This document shows positions 34,820 through 46,600 of a stretch of DNA of 64,000 nucleotides, in pieces. Positions within the stretch are counted from its first letter, which is position 1. Every line of letters starts with the position of its first letter. Source of the DNA: Turnera subulata (lineage: Eukaryota > Streptophyta > Magnoliopsida > Malpighiales > Passifloraceae); NCBI GenBank assembly GCA_028386065.3, contig JAKUCV010006741.1, forward strand, positions 1 through 64,000. Reading direction: 5' to 3'. Position numbers and translations under genes: made by a program. The notes below the pieces were generated by a model. That model saw only the letters and a program-made list of their open reading frames with translations. It was not told the origin of the DNA and ran no database searches.

Positions 34820-35503
34820 ATGCTTGCCCCATCCTCCGTATTCTTTGTCGAGGGAGCCTCCTTAGGAAGGAGAAACCGATTGGCTTATAGCTTAATAAAT
34901 GAGCATGAGGAGGCACTGCCAGAGGGACTTGGACGGATTCCTCGATTGGTCTTCGCAACTGAAGTCTATTCGACCCTGTTCTTTGTCACTCCTATGGAGG
35001 AGACCATCTACTTGGAGGATCAAAATTCCCTTCGAACATCCTACTATGGCACAGCTAATTCAACTATGTTCTTCATTTCTGACAGGTTTCAGGAGTTGCT
35101 GTTGGAGCCGTCTTATCAAGCTCTGAACGAGGGCAGTTACTACCAAATTTCAATGACAGCTCGGAGCGTTCCTCGAGTAGGGGTCATTCCGCCGACTTGG
35201 CCAAAGGTTCGTCTTCTGGTATGGAACTGCAGAGGGATCACAAGACGCTCCCAAGACTTTGTCCGGACCCTGCGAGACTTGAAGAACCAGTATAAACCAA
35301 ATATGGTTCTACTAACAGAGACTTGTTGGCAGGCTGGAGTAAACCACGGAGTTAATCCTCTACGTTTTCCATCAGCGCACCGGTTCGAGCTTTCGGGTCA
35401 GAACAATTCTGGTGGAATGTGGTTCGCATGGAACGATAGCGTTAGGGTTAACATAGTTAACACTCCTACTAGTTTTACTGTCACAGCTGTTCCAAATCGT
35501 TAG
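34820..35503 (+). CDS. antisense ORF2, intact: unknown domain fused to truncated LINE-type endonuclease
   Basis: An uninterrupted ORF of 227 codons on the strand opposite to the element that carries it. Residues 1-125 form a domain I cannot place, with conserved SLGRRNRLAY, FFVTPMEET and MFFISDRFQEL. Residues 130-215 match the beginning of LINE-type AP endonucleases: RLLVWNCRG (131-139, metal-binding Asn 136), VLLTET (163-168, Glu 167), then SGGMWFAW (197-204). The family's later catalytic Asp, His and Asn motifs are missing, as is any RT, so nicking activity is unlikely; nucleic-acid binding or interference are guesses. TATA lies 103 bp upstream and AATAAA 128 bp downstream. Two homologues sit in gypsy elements 1 and 2. 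Synonymous codon changes outnumber replacements two to one in the first 40 codons against the element 2 copy. Confidence 0.75.
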   Translation: MLAPSSVFFVEGASLGRRNRLAYSLINEHEEALPEGLGRIPRLVFATEVYSTLFFVTPMEETIYLEDQNSLRTSYYGTANSTMFFISDRFQELLLEPSYQALNEGSYYQISMTARSVPRVGVIPPTWPKVRLLVWNCRGITRRSQDFVRTLRDLKNQYKPNMVLLTETCWQAGVNHGVNPLRFPSAHRFELSGQNNSGGMWFAWNDSVRVNIVNTPTSFTVTAVPNR

Positions 35504-35630
35504 AAGCAAATAATAATTGTAATGAATATGTATGATGTAATTCTGCGTTTCTTTGTGATTGTAAAATATATGATGTAATTGAATGTGTGTATGTTTTAAG
35601 ATTCAGCAGCTGTACTCAATCTTTATAATC

Positions 35631-35636
35631 AATAAA
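35631..35636 (+). terminator. poly(A) signal after ORF2
   Basis: AATAAA 128 bp after the ORF2 stop, in ORF2 orientation, within AT- and GT-rich sequence. Confidence 0.45.
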
Positions 35637-35851
35637 AGTACTTTATGCTTTCAGCATGTGTATGACATAAATTTCTTTCATGTGAATGTTCATCAAACAA
35701 GCTAGTGTTTACTAACTACATGCTTGGCTTAAATTGAAAGAAATTTGAATATTCTTCCTGAAACACTTAGTCTTGAATATGCTACCTAAATTTCTTAACT
35801 TAAATGAGAAAGTTAACTTGTTTCTAAACTGTGAGAATGCATCAAAGAGCA

Positions 35852-36162
35852 GAACATCGATGTTCAAGAATGCAACATCGATGTTGTTGACCACTGCATA
35901 AAATTTTGAATAGCTTGGAATGAATAACATCTATGTGTAGAGCACGAACATCGATGTTTAATGACTTCTAGAAAGATAGAGTTCTTACCGAACATCGATG
36001 TTTGATACAAAACATCGATGTGCATTCTCGATTTGAGGCTTGGCAGCTCTTATTGGAACATCGATGTTTTCTAGACAACATCGATGTTTTTCAGCTACTG
36101 GTTGAAAAACAGGTGATCTGAAAATCACAGAACATCGATGTTGCTTGTTAAACATCGATGTT
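35852..36162. repeat. internal palindrome array 2
   Basis: About ten AACATCGATGTT copies or variants (for example 35852 and 35873, 36131 and 36151) between the ORF2 unit and the protease stub. With 33593-34051 it brackets the ORF2 unit. Confidence 0.85.
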
Positions 36163-36294
36163 TCTCCTATTGGTCCGGTTTTGTACTATCACTTAGTCTT
36201 GAATTTTGGATGCTTCTTTGGTCATTTGCTTGGAGCATCCGCAATCAAGGTACCAAAGTACGCTTGATGCCTTCAAGCATACCTGCAAAACGAA

Positions 36295-37695
36295 TCAAAA
36301 GGATTTCGGTACCCAAATCTTTTTGGGTCCTTGAGAGTGAGTAGATACATGCTGATGATAGACCTTATCTTGTACCCAATGTCTATGCCTAGTAAAACAT
36401 ACCGGGGCAATGTGTCCTATCCTATTACAATAGTGACAAATGACATTTGGGTTATGCATCCTTCTAGATTGATTATAGGTACCATATTGCCTATGTTCAT
36501 GCAATCTATTATACTTGTCTTCCCTAGGTAAAATCTTGTTTTCCCTAAATTGAGTCACATATTTCCTAGGTTTAGTAAAATGAGAACTTTCATTTTTAGC
36601 TCTGTGTACATGTGGTCTTGCAACCTTAGCATTTGATCTAACATTGTAGGCATATAATTTAGCATAGTGAGCTCTTCCACTACTTGCATTTGGTTTGGCA
36701 TTTTGAGCATAAGACCTTCTATGATGAATATGTGCTCTTGTGTTATGAACATGTGATCTAGTATGACGTGCATGTGGTTTAGCATGTTCATGTGATGTAG
36801 TATGATGAGTAGAAGATGAAGCAACATGTTTATATGTCTTAGCTTTAAGCACAGCAGGTTTGACATCATTTGACCCATTTAATGCACCTAATCCTTCCTT
36901 CTGTGTTGGACTCCTTTGTTGTCCTAGAAGAAGATTAAGACCATCTCTACCATTTGTGAACTTTTCTAATGTATTATTCAAATCATCAATTTGAGACCTA
37001 AGAGATTCATTCTCCTTTCCCAATACAACACAAGCACATACATTTGAGGATATCTTCTTGTTAAGTTTATTGTATGATATATTGAGAGCATGCTTTTCTT
37101 CTTCAAGCTTATCAATTTTACTAGATAACTCATTCTTATCATTTACTAATTTCTCATTATCATTTTCTAAGGTTGTAATTTGTTTCTTTAAATTTTTATT
37201 GACCTTAGAGACTAAAATGAATTTACTATATACTTCATTAAATGCATTTTGCAACTCTTCAAATGTATAATCATCGCTTGAATAGGAAGTACTCACCTCT
37301 TCCGGAGGTTCTTCCTTTGCCATGCAATAAAGGTTGATAGTCTCCTCTTGCTTGCTGTTGGTTTCTTCATAGATAATTTCCAACATGTTCCACATCTCCT
37401 TGGCTGTTGCGCAGTGCGAGATTATTTGATAGTCATCCGGATTGACCGCACTCTGAATCATGTTTATCGCCTTGGAGTTGTTTTCGATTCTTTGGATGTC
37501 ATCTACGTTGTGCTCCATCTTTGATGGGATTTGAATGCCATTCTTTATCATCAGCCAAGCTGCGAAATTGTTGGCTTGGATGAAAATTCTCATCCTTTCC
37601 TTCCAATATGCGTAATTTGTCCCGTCAAAGAATGGTGCACGGGTAGTGGATTGTCCTTCAGTGATTCCTGCATACAGAGCATTTGAACAAGCCAT
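36295..37695 (-). CDS. gag of the non-autonomous Sirevirus
   Basis: Intact ORF of 466 codons from ATG 37695. The N-terminal part (YWKERMRIFIQ, NPDDYQIISHCATAKEMW) is the copia gag domain. Compared with the full gag at 29999-40589, the stretch from there to LCLMAKEE is deleted in frame, removing the second half of the capsid domain and the first zinc knuckle. A long coiled coil (about residues 140-270) follows. Then comes a His-rich region of about 90 residues absent from the autonomous copy, with repeated H-x-R-x-H, A-x-A and HV units. The second knuckle CHYCNRIGHIAPVC and the end GPKKIWVPKSF are kept. An open frame this long in dead surroundings suggests recent activity or selection. Confidence 0.82.
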   Translation of the reverse strand: MACSNALYAGITEGQSTTRAPFFDGTNYAYWKERMRIFIQANNFAAWLMIKNGIQIPSKMEHNVDDIQRIENNSKAINMIQSAVNPDDYQIISHCATAKEMWNMLEIIYEETNSKQEETINLYCMAKEEPPEEVSTSYSSDDYTFEELQNAFNEVYSKFILVSKVNKNLKKQITTLENDNEKLVNDKNELSSKIDKLEEEKHALNISYNKLNKKISSNVCACVVLGKENESLRSQIDDLNNTLEKFTNGRDGLNLLLGQQRSPTQKEGLGALNGSNDVKPAVLKAKTYKHVASSSTHHTTSHEHAKPHARHTRSHVHNTRAHIHHRRSYAQNAKPNASSGRAHYAKLYAYNVRSNAKVARPHVHRAKNESSHFTKPRKYVTQFRENKILPREDKYNRLHEHRQYGTYNQSRRMHNPNVICHYCNRIGHIAPVCFTRHRHWVQDKVYHQHVSTHSQGPKKIWVPKSF

Positions 37696-37735
37696 GGAAG
37701 ATTTCTCTCAAACGGTTAAGTCTTATAGAGAGTTA

Positions 37736-37748
37736 GGCTCCGCTACCA
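37736..37748 (-). other. primer-binding site of the non-autonomous Sirevirus
   Basis: Reversed TGGTAGCGGAGCC, two bases from the LTR at 37751. It fixes the direction of the element as minus. Confidence 0.75.
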
Positions 37749-37750
37749 AT

Positions 37751-39284
37751 TGTTAGAACAATAGCCCTTCGCTAGAGGGAGGGTGAATAGCGATAATCGA
37801 ATAAAAACGAAATAAGCAGAAATTAAATGCGGAATTAAAAGAATGAAGGACACAAGAAATTTATCCTGGTTCACACACACTCTACTAGTGTGGCTAATCC
37901 AGCCCTTCAAGTCTCACTTGAAGATTTCACTATCTACGTTAAGCTTACGGGTGCTTAACAAACCGTTACAACCTAGGAATTCTAGTCACAAGAATCCTAA
38001 ACCCTGAAAGTTCAAGTCACATGAACTTCAGCTCTCTTGCTTGAAAATACCTCACTTCAAGACTTTCCACACAAGAAGATAAACACCTCTTCTTGTGAAT
38101 CTAACCAAGGGAACTAACCTCCCTTAAGGTGTATAAGTACACAATCACTCAAACAAGAGACTCTCTCAAAGAGTAGATATGAGTTACAGAATTTAAGCTC
38201 TAAAAGGGCAACTCTCAAATCCTCAATAGGATATTGGCTCAATAAAGATTTTGATGAATGTATGGAATGAATGCTTGAATGTTGAGAGTTGATTAGTTCT
38301 GAAACACAGCTAAAAATGCTCAATTTGGAGCTTTGAAAAGTTATAGAGTCGTTTTAAATCCACCCAAAAACAGCCTTAAACAAAACATAGTGGGTGCTGA
38401 AAAGTTGTCTGCTACAACGGCAAAACATCGATGTTTTCCCTTAAACATCGATGTTTTGGCCAGCAATTTTAAATTATTGTTCCAACGGCTAGTAGAACAT
38501 CGATGTTTGTCTTAGCAACATCGATGTTTTAAGATACAACATCGATGTTCTCAAATCAAACATCGATGTTTTTATGCTTCGCAAAAATATGATGAAAAGG
38601 GGTTATGCAAGAACATCGATGTTGGAAAATGGAACATCGATGTTTTATGGCTACTGCCAAAATTCATCTTGAAAGCAATTGTCACAACATTGATGTTTAC
38701 ATTCCCAACATCGATGTTTTCTGGCTTTGGCAAAATTATATTTCAAAGATAATTTTCTGAACATCGATGTTGGATTGTGAACATCGATGTTTTGACCAAC
38801 GGTCACAAGAACATCGATGTTTTATAATCCAACATCGATGTTTTAGAGCTACTGCCAATATTTGGAAAACTTGGAAAAACAGAACATCGATGTTTGTTGA
38901 CAGAACATCGATGTTTTGGACTCAAAACACAACTTTATGTTTGAAAGCATCCTTATGAATTGTATGATTGAAATGTGTTTTGTTTGAGCCAATGTCTAAG
39001 AGAAGTTGAGTGTTTACCTTGTACAAAATAGGTTCCTAACACTCATTGCTCTTCTTGCTTGTTACTTCAATTCTTGACTTCAATTCTTGAGCAAGTTGTT
39101 CTTATTTTTGTGTTTCTAACTCAGCTTTCTCTTCTTGCTTGTAGCTTCAATTTTTGATCACATTGTTTAAGCTTTTGATCTTTGCTTTTTGCTTCAAGGA
39201 TGTCATCAATTGAGCCAAGGTTTGTTGCCAAGGTTTGTCATTATCAAAATCCTGAAAGAAAGCATGGAGGCATTAGTTCTAACA
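37751..39284 (-). repeat. 5' LTR of the non-autonomous Sirevirus
   Basis: 1534 bp, almost identical to 30388-31922, with 16 palindromes at 38424-38915. Differences I noticed are mostly single transitions. Confidence 0.9.
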
Positions 39285-39289
39285 AAAAT

Positions 39290-40589
39290 TGACTCCCTCA
39301 CTGCAGATTATGAACTCTTTCGAATGAAGGAGAACGAGGGAATAGAGGAGATGTTCGAACGATTTTCCAAAATCGTAAATAACCTTCATGCTCTCAAGAA
39401 GGTCTACTCCGACAAGGACTTGGTCAGAAAATTCCTTAGATGCCTCACTCCCGAATGGCGTTCTAAAGCCGACGCAATCTATAAAAACATCGGGACTTCG
39501 AACACAACCATTGACAGTCTTAGAGGTATTCTTCTAACCTATGAAACTACTATTCTTAAACCCTCTTTGCAGGAACCAAAGAAGAAGAACATAGCTCTCA
39601 AAGCTTCCACCTCCAAGACATAAGAGCTCTCTGAATTGGACTCTAGCGATGACGATCAAGAACTCGGACTTGTCATCCACAAATTCCACAAATTCATGAA
39701 GAAGGAATTTGAAAAGAAAGGAAGAAAGATTTCCGGTCCACCCAAGTGCTATGGATGTGGAGAGGTTGGGCACATCAAGCCTAAGTGCACCAAAGCAAAG
39801 AAGGGAAAAGAAAAGAAGCCCTACAAGAAGCAAAGGGCATATATTTCTTGGGGAGGCGATTCCGGCGATGAATCATCCGATAGCGATGAAGAAGAGACGG
39901 CCAACCTATGCCTCATGGCAAAGGAAGAAGAACCGGAAGAGGTAAGTACCACTCCTCTAAGTGAAGATTTTACACATGAAGAATTGCAAAATGCATTTGA
40001 TGAGCTTTATAGTGAATATATTTCTGCTTCTAAAGTTAATAAGGGTTTAAAGAAACAAATTACAACTTTAGAAAATGATGTGGAAAAATTGTCTAAAGAA
40101 AATGTAAAACTTAAAAAAGAGAGTAAATTTTACAGAAAGAAGAGTGCTAATGAACCAGAAAGTCCAATTAAGGAATGTGCATCATGTAAATCACTAAAGG
40201 AACAAGTTGGAGAACTTGAAACAAAAACTAAGGAGTGTTCATCATGCATATATTTAAGGGAACAAGTTGAACAACTTGAAACAACTTTAAAGAAGTTTAA
40301 TACCCCTCAAAAGAACCTAAATTCTCTCTTGGGTAATTTGCAATCAACCAAACATGGAGTAGGATTCAAAAATGAGCCTAAGAAGAAGAAAATTGAGACT
40401 AAGCCTAGGAAACCTAAGGTTCAACCTAAGGAAAACAAGGTGAGTAAAATGCACAAACTTAGGCAACATAGTAACTATTATCAACCTAGATGGATGCACA
40501 ACCCAAACGTTATTTGCCATTATTGCAATAGAATAGGACACATTGCCCCTGTTTGCTTTATTAGGCATAGGCATTGGGCGCAAGAATAA
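39290..40589 (+). pseudogene. Sirevirus gag, remainder
   Basis: Continues 29999-30387 in frame (IDSLTADYELF). One TAA at 39620-39622 interrupts it, probably from CAA. It has zinc knuckle 1 (CYGCGEVGHIKPKC), a coiled-coil region with CASCKSLKEQ and CSSCIYLREQ repeats, a basic stretch, and knuckle 2 (CHYCNRIGHIAPVC). A TAA at 40587 precedes GPKKIWVPKSH and a TGA. The TGA position is shared with the gag at 36295. Confidence 0.85.
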
Positions 40590-40674
40590 GCTCATTACCG
40601 CTATACTCCTAACAGTCAAGGACCCAAGAAGATTTGGGTACCAAAATCTCATTGATTTGCTTTTGTAGGTATGC

Positions 40675-41322
40675 TTGAAGGCATCAAGTGTACTTTGGTA
40701 CCTTGATAGCGGATGCTCCAAGCATATGACCGGAGAAGCGTCCAAGTTCTTGCAAATTAAGCCATCAAATGGAGGAAACGTTGTCTTTGGAGACAACAAC
40801 AAAGGAAAGATCATCGGCATTGGCTCGGTTGGTAAAAATGAATTTTCCTCCATTGATAATGTTTTACTTGTTAAAGGTCTTAAACACAATCTCTTGAGCA
40901 TAAGTCAATTATGTGACAAGGGAAATCGTGTGATTTTTTATTCCAAGTCATGCACCGTAGAACGTCTTAATGATAATAAGATCATTCTACATGGTGATAG
41001 AATTGACAACATTTATATGGTTAACTTGGAAGAGTCTTCATCAAAGTTTTCAAAATGTCTAATGAGCAAAGAAGATGATATGTGGTTATGGCATCGTCGA
41101 ATAGCTCACGTTAATATGAAGATATTAAACAAATTGGTGACTCAAGACTTAGTGGTTGGTATTCCAAAGATTAAATTTGAGAAGGATTCTATATGTGATG
41201 CATGTCAAAAGGGGAAGCAAGTGAGAGCTTCGTTCAATTCCAAGAACGTTGTCTCAACATTTAGACCACTTCAACTTTTGCACATGGATCTCTTTGGTCC
41301 CTCACAAACCAAAAGCTTTGGA
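40675..41322 (+). pseudogene. Sirevirus protease and start of integrase
   Basis: Open frame with aspartic protease motif WYLDSGCSKHMTG, GLKHNLLSISQLCD, and the integrase zinc finger LWHRRIAH...CDACQKGK, up to LHMDLFGP, the first catalytic Asp of integrase. It lies in a different frame from gag. Cut by the type III LTR at 41323; about 150 codons of the integrase core are missing before the sequence resumes at about 47930. Confidence 0.87.
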
Positions 41323-43607
41323 TGTAACGACCCGGGTAAAATTTTCATGATTTTTACCAAGCTGTTTTGACTTTTACGGTGGTTAATAAAATTTTCATCA
41401 CGGTCAATCAAGAATTTTATCAATCGAGTCAATTTTCATTATTTTTACTATTATTTTTGTTGCTCTCAAAATTTGTATTATTGTTGTTACCATTATTCTT
41501 ATTATTTTCCAATCGACATTAATAGTATTATTATTATTATTATTACCATTGTTAATATTATTTTCCTAATAATAAAACACTTACAAATATTTGGTCGGAT
41601 ATGTAAGTTACACATATATCACTAATTATAATTTTAAAAGAAATTTAAACGTCGAAATTCGATGAATTCTATCGGACCGAGCTTTTCCGAGAGTTTTCCG
41701 GAATAACTGAGCTTCGTTTCGATCACTGAGGATACGCGACATTCTGGAGTTTCTTTCGATAACCGAGCCTCGGAATTATTTTCCGAGGGTTACTCGGGAT
41801 TTCCGAGCCTCCTCCAAGGCTTACTGAGCCTCAGTTTTCAATTCTGAGACTTGGGAAACGCTCAGGGGAATTAATCGGATTTTCCGAGCCCAAGTTGTAT
41901 TTTCGGACTCGGGACGGAAATCCGGCTCGGCCAATCGTGGCTTGCCACGTGGCCACTCTTCTTATCTTTTCTTTCCTTCTTTTTCTTCTTTCTTTTCTTT
42001 CTTTTCTTTCTTTTCTCCTCTCCACCCGTGACCAACCGGCCCTCCCTATTATCTTGTCTTCTTCCTCCCTTCCTCCTCCTTATCTTCTCTTCACCTCACG
42101 CCCCTGCTTCACCTCCTTCACCAGCCGTCGCCTCCACCAGCTCTTTTCCTTCCTCTGCCACCACCTTTGTCTGCCATCGCCGCCGCCAACCACCTCACGC
42201 CACACCACTCTTCCTTCCTTTTCTTTTCTCCTCACCCATTCGCAGCCACCTCGCCGGCCCAACTCTCTCCTTTTTCCCTTCGCCCTCGCTGCCGACCACC
42301 ACACCACAGGACGCCGCCGCGCATAGCACCACCACTGCAAGCGCGATTACCTCCTCCTTCCTCGCGATGCCGCCGCCCAAGTCCTGCAGCCGCCAGCCGA
42401 CGACCTAACCTCCTCTGCCTCTGCTGCTGCTGCCGCTGCAACCAGAGGAGCCGTCTACAGCCACTCCTCTCCTCTCCTTCGATCCACAGCCTCTGGGCCA
42501 GCAGCAGGACCGACAGTGCTCGCTGCTCACGAACCGAAGTCGGAGACGCCGTAGGGGCAAGCTGTTGCTCACATGACTCCTCCCTATCTCTGATTTGACA
42601 CTCGTCGTCGCCGACCTCATGGTCGTGTGGGTAAGACCCAACGATGACCCTCTCTCAATTCCACAGTTTCTTTCCTCTTAACCCCGATCCGTGTTTGAAT
42701 TGTGGTAATCGGGTCTTGTTGTTCGGATTCGTATTAATCGGTTTGTTTGGTTGTGTGGGTCTGTGTTCGGTTGCTACCGTGTTGATGCTGCTGTTAAGGT
42801 TGTGGGTTTGTGACGGTGGATGGTTGGCCGTGTGCTGCTGTGGGCATGGTGTTGGTGGGTGGATTGGGCAGTGGTTCAACTGGGTGGCTTGGGTGCGTCG
42901 ATGTTTGGCGAGCGGAGATGAGTACTATCGGGTTTATTGAACTGCTGTGAACAGTACCAGCCGGAATCCGACGAGCTTCCGGCAGTCTCGGGAACTTTTC
43001 GGCGAGCTCGGAAATGGACCTGTTGGGTAAAACCCGAGCCTCGGACTATTCATGCATCTTTATCGGACTTGGACGATATTAACGAACCCGAATAATATTA
43101 ATGGGCTCGGACCTTAAACGATTAATTAACTTAATTAATAATAATCAATGGTTTTATTTTATGCAATTTAATTTATGCTTTATTTATTTTAATTATGCTT
43201 TTATTTTACTATGCTTTAATTCAATTTTATGCACTTATTTATTATATGCTTTTATTTAATTTTCCGATTGGGCTACTAAGAAGGCCCATAGCATTTTAAT
43301 TTCCGGTTTAATTCTATATACGTTTATCTGGGCTCGCAAAGGCCCATTGAATTTAATTTTCGATTTTATTGGGCTAATTACAATAAAAGGCCCATATTGT
43401 TTAATTTAATTAAGTCTTTTATTTAATCAATTCGAAGTTGCTTTGATTATTTTCCCCGATGGACTAAACGCAAGTGAAGGTTCCCTGAGCTTAATTTCTT
43501 AATTATGTTATTACGTATCTAATACGTTTAACCACAGTTCCTCTGGGCTAAATAATAATAGGCCCATTCTTATTATATTTACCAAATCTTATAAATCGTT
43601 TTTGGCT

Positions 43608-43653
<46 letters not shown>

Positions 43654-46600
43654 ATATTTCTATAATGGTTTTCATTCTTTTGAGCCACAATAATATTACT
43701 CCCTTTCTTTATAATTTTACCGATTTTATATATGGTAATCCATACAAAATTATTCTAAGACTTAACTATATTTTATTGAAAATATTTTGGTTAACGTAAT
43801 AACGGTAGCATTATTTTGAAATATTGCTTATCTAAGACATTATTTTACTAAAGAATAAATTATCTTTGACCACTAATTTAATTATCACTTTAAACTACAT
43901 TAATTTATACTCTACTTAAATTTATCGATTTTATATGTATATAATTATAACTATTTACTACATTATTTTATACCGTATCGCGACTATATTGATTTCCTAC
44001 CGATAATGATATTTTCTATTTAACGGTTTTACTAACCGATATATTATTTATATGTCATTTTTATATATTTGCTGTTTTATAATCTTTTATTAAATGAATA
44101 CGTAGTTATTGCTATTTTATTGATTATAGGTACTTTATGGAATATTATATACTTCATAATATGATTTCTTATATATGATTTAAACAACGTATTTATATGT
44201 ATTTTCTTATCATAAGCGACCTAAGGGCCGGGATATCGGCTTGGACTCTCGGTTTCGATTTTTGATTTAGATCAAATATACTTGATATAACCGTTGGATT
44301 AAATTAATTACCACCAAGTCGGACAAACTGTTTGGTAATAAGATAATTATGGAAATAATAAAATGAACAGATAAGCCGTCTAAATACAATTAAACCGGTA
44401 TCATGCATAATCATCATGATTGGTGCATTATAAGTGATTAATGTGTTTCTATATATACATATAGGGTCTCGAGGTTTGACCGGATAGCAGTTTCAGAGAC
44501 ACATCAGGTGAGGATGGATTTCCTTCAATATGTGCCTATATTACTCGGTTGTTGTGTTGATGATTGTTGCACTGTTGTTTGATGCATTTGTTGTGGTTTG
44601 TTTCGGGATGTTTATCCCAGTACCTTGATTTGTTTTTGGGATGTTTATCCCCGTACTGTAACAGCCCGGGTAAAAATTTGGATTTTTACCGGGACTGTAA
44701 AAGTTTTTTACAGTGATTTACCGAATGAATTAATTTTGGGTAATTAATTCAAGGTAAATCGGGCATCGTTTTTCGAAACCGAGGGTTTTCCCGCGCTCGA
44801 GATTTTTTCGTGGATTTTTCGGGCCTAAGTCGGTATTTTTCGGGTCCCGAAATCCTCTGAAAAATCACACCGAAAAATAACTAAGGGGGTATCAGTTATT
44901 TTCTGGTCCGGACCGGACTCGCTCCATAATGCAGACAAGCTGCATTATTGAACGTCACAGGCTGAACAGTTTTTTCTTCATCTTTATAATCAGAAGCAGG
45001 AAAGGAGAAGGGGAGGAAGAGAAGAAAAGAGGAAGAAAAGAGAGGAAAAGAAAAAAAAAAGAGAGAAAAAAATAAAAAGGGAAAAAAAGAAGAAAAGAAA
45101 TAAAAAAAAACACAGAGGGAAAAAAAACGAGAGAAGGGAAGAAAAAAATAATAAGAAAAAAAAGAGAAAAGAGGGAAAAAAAAGAAATTGAAATCGGAAA
45201 ATGAATGGAAAATAGAAAGGAAAGAAAAGAAAATAGAAAAGAAAATGAAAGAAAATGAAAAAGAAGAAGAAGAAGGAACTGTTCATCGTCACCCGAGCCA
45301 TCACTGTTCACGCGAAGCCGTCTCGCGCCGCCGTAGACGTCACCGCCACCACCAGCAGGACGCCAGAGCTGTCGCCGAGCTGTAGCTGGCATTTCCCGCC
45401 GGTTCCGTCGCTCGACGCGCACCGCAGAGCCGTCGACCCGCGAGCAGACCCGACGGATCCAGCTCCTCTGCGTCTTTCGCTTCCTGCCGGCGATGCAGCG
45501 CTGGTTTTCCCCCGCCAACACGCCGCTCGTGCCGCCTCGACGTCGCAGCATGCTCGCCTTTCCTTCCCCGCGCCTGTCGTCGCCGCCGCGCCACTGCAAC
45601 CCGCGAGGTGAGCAGATCAGGGTGTTTGATCCGCGTGCGTATCCGGGTCGCGCCTACCTGGGCTGGGTTTTGGGCTGTGCGCTGGGCCTGCTTCGCGGGC
45701 CTGTCCTTGGGCTGGCCTGTGGAGTAGGTTGGGCTGGCACTGTTCAACCCAGTCCGGTTTTATTTTAAAAATATATATATATATGTATTTATTTATTATT
45801 CTGGTATATATTATGTGCATTTATGTGTATATATTGTTTTGTTGTACAGGTTATGATATCGCGCAGTTTCCCGAGGAGCCGGCTTTGGACCGGTCATTGT
45901 CTCCGGAGTTGAGTAATCGGCCAAGGTGAGGATGGATTTCCTTCAATATGTGCCTGTATTACTCGATTATTATGTTTTGATGATTATTGCATTATTGGAT
46001 GTTGCATTTGCTGTGGTTTGGTTCGGGATGTTTATCCCAGTGTCCTGGTTGTTTTTGGATGTCGATTGCTGTGTCTATTGGTAATAAGAATAATGGATTA
46101 AATAATGAAATGTGATAAGGATGTCGATCCTCGGTTTTGGATGGAATATCTATCCCGGTATTTTGGATAGGGATGTTGATCCCTGAGTTTGGTTTTGATG
46201 ATGATAATGTAATTGTCACGTGGTAAGTAGTGGTACGACTCGATGGTTTAAGACTGTTTCGTGGTGGCCGTGACTTGGGTTACTTGTGATAAGCATGTCT
46301 ATGCTTGGGATGTCTATCCCGTGATTATTTTTGGGATGTCTATCCCTGGGTTCGTATTTTTGGGGTGTCGATCCCTGGGTTCTCTTGGATTTGGTCTGGC
46401 ACCCGGAATATGTTGATAACCAGGTCTGACTCCTAGCTTATTCGTGACGGGGCCCGGAAAGATAAAATTGGAAAATGGATTTTCGATTTAGTCTTTTTTG
46501 TCTTGGACCGGTTTTGGGTCGAGTTTTTGGTTTGGTATGTATTTTGGCGGTTTTTGCTTGTTTTCGGCCTTGAGTAATTTTAGTGTTGCATATTGATTGT

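Larger units (their letters stand above)
30388..39284 (-). mobile_element. non-autonomous Sirevirus carrying antisense ORF2
   Basis: Reversed element of 8897 bp with a perfect AAAAT duplication (30383-30387 and 39285-39289). The LTRs (30388-31922, 37751-39284) differ at only about a dozen positions by eye, so it is the youngest insertion here. In its own direction: primer-binding site (37736-37748), intact gag (37695-36295), a stub of protease (36253-36205, YLDCGCSK), palindrome array, a gene on the opposite strand (34820-35503), a second palindrome array, an env-position ORF (33422-32200) and a polypurine cluster. There is no RT, RNase H or integrase; movement would need a full Sirevirus. 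Confidence 0.88.

Noticed and set aside
34820..35503. ORF2 as a normal LINE
   Set aside because: No reverse transcriptase follows, the endonuclease is only half present, and no poly(A) tail or LINE target duplication is visible.
42028..42940. Pro/Ser-rich ORFs in GC-rich LTR segments as genes
   Set aside because: GC-rich composition keeps several frames open; no homology between frames of related LTRs.
43611..43649. (TA)n runs (also 12181-12226, 12520-12543, 63856-63886) as regulatory elements
   Set aside because: Ordinary microsatellites in AT-rich LTR sequence.
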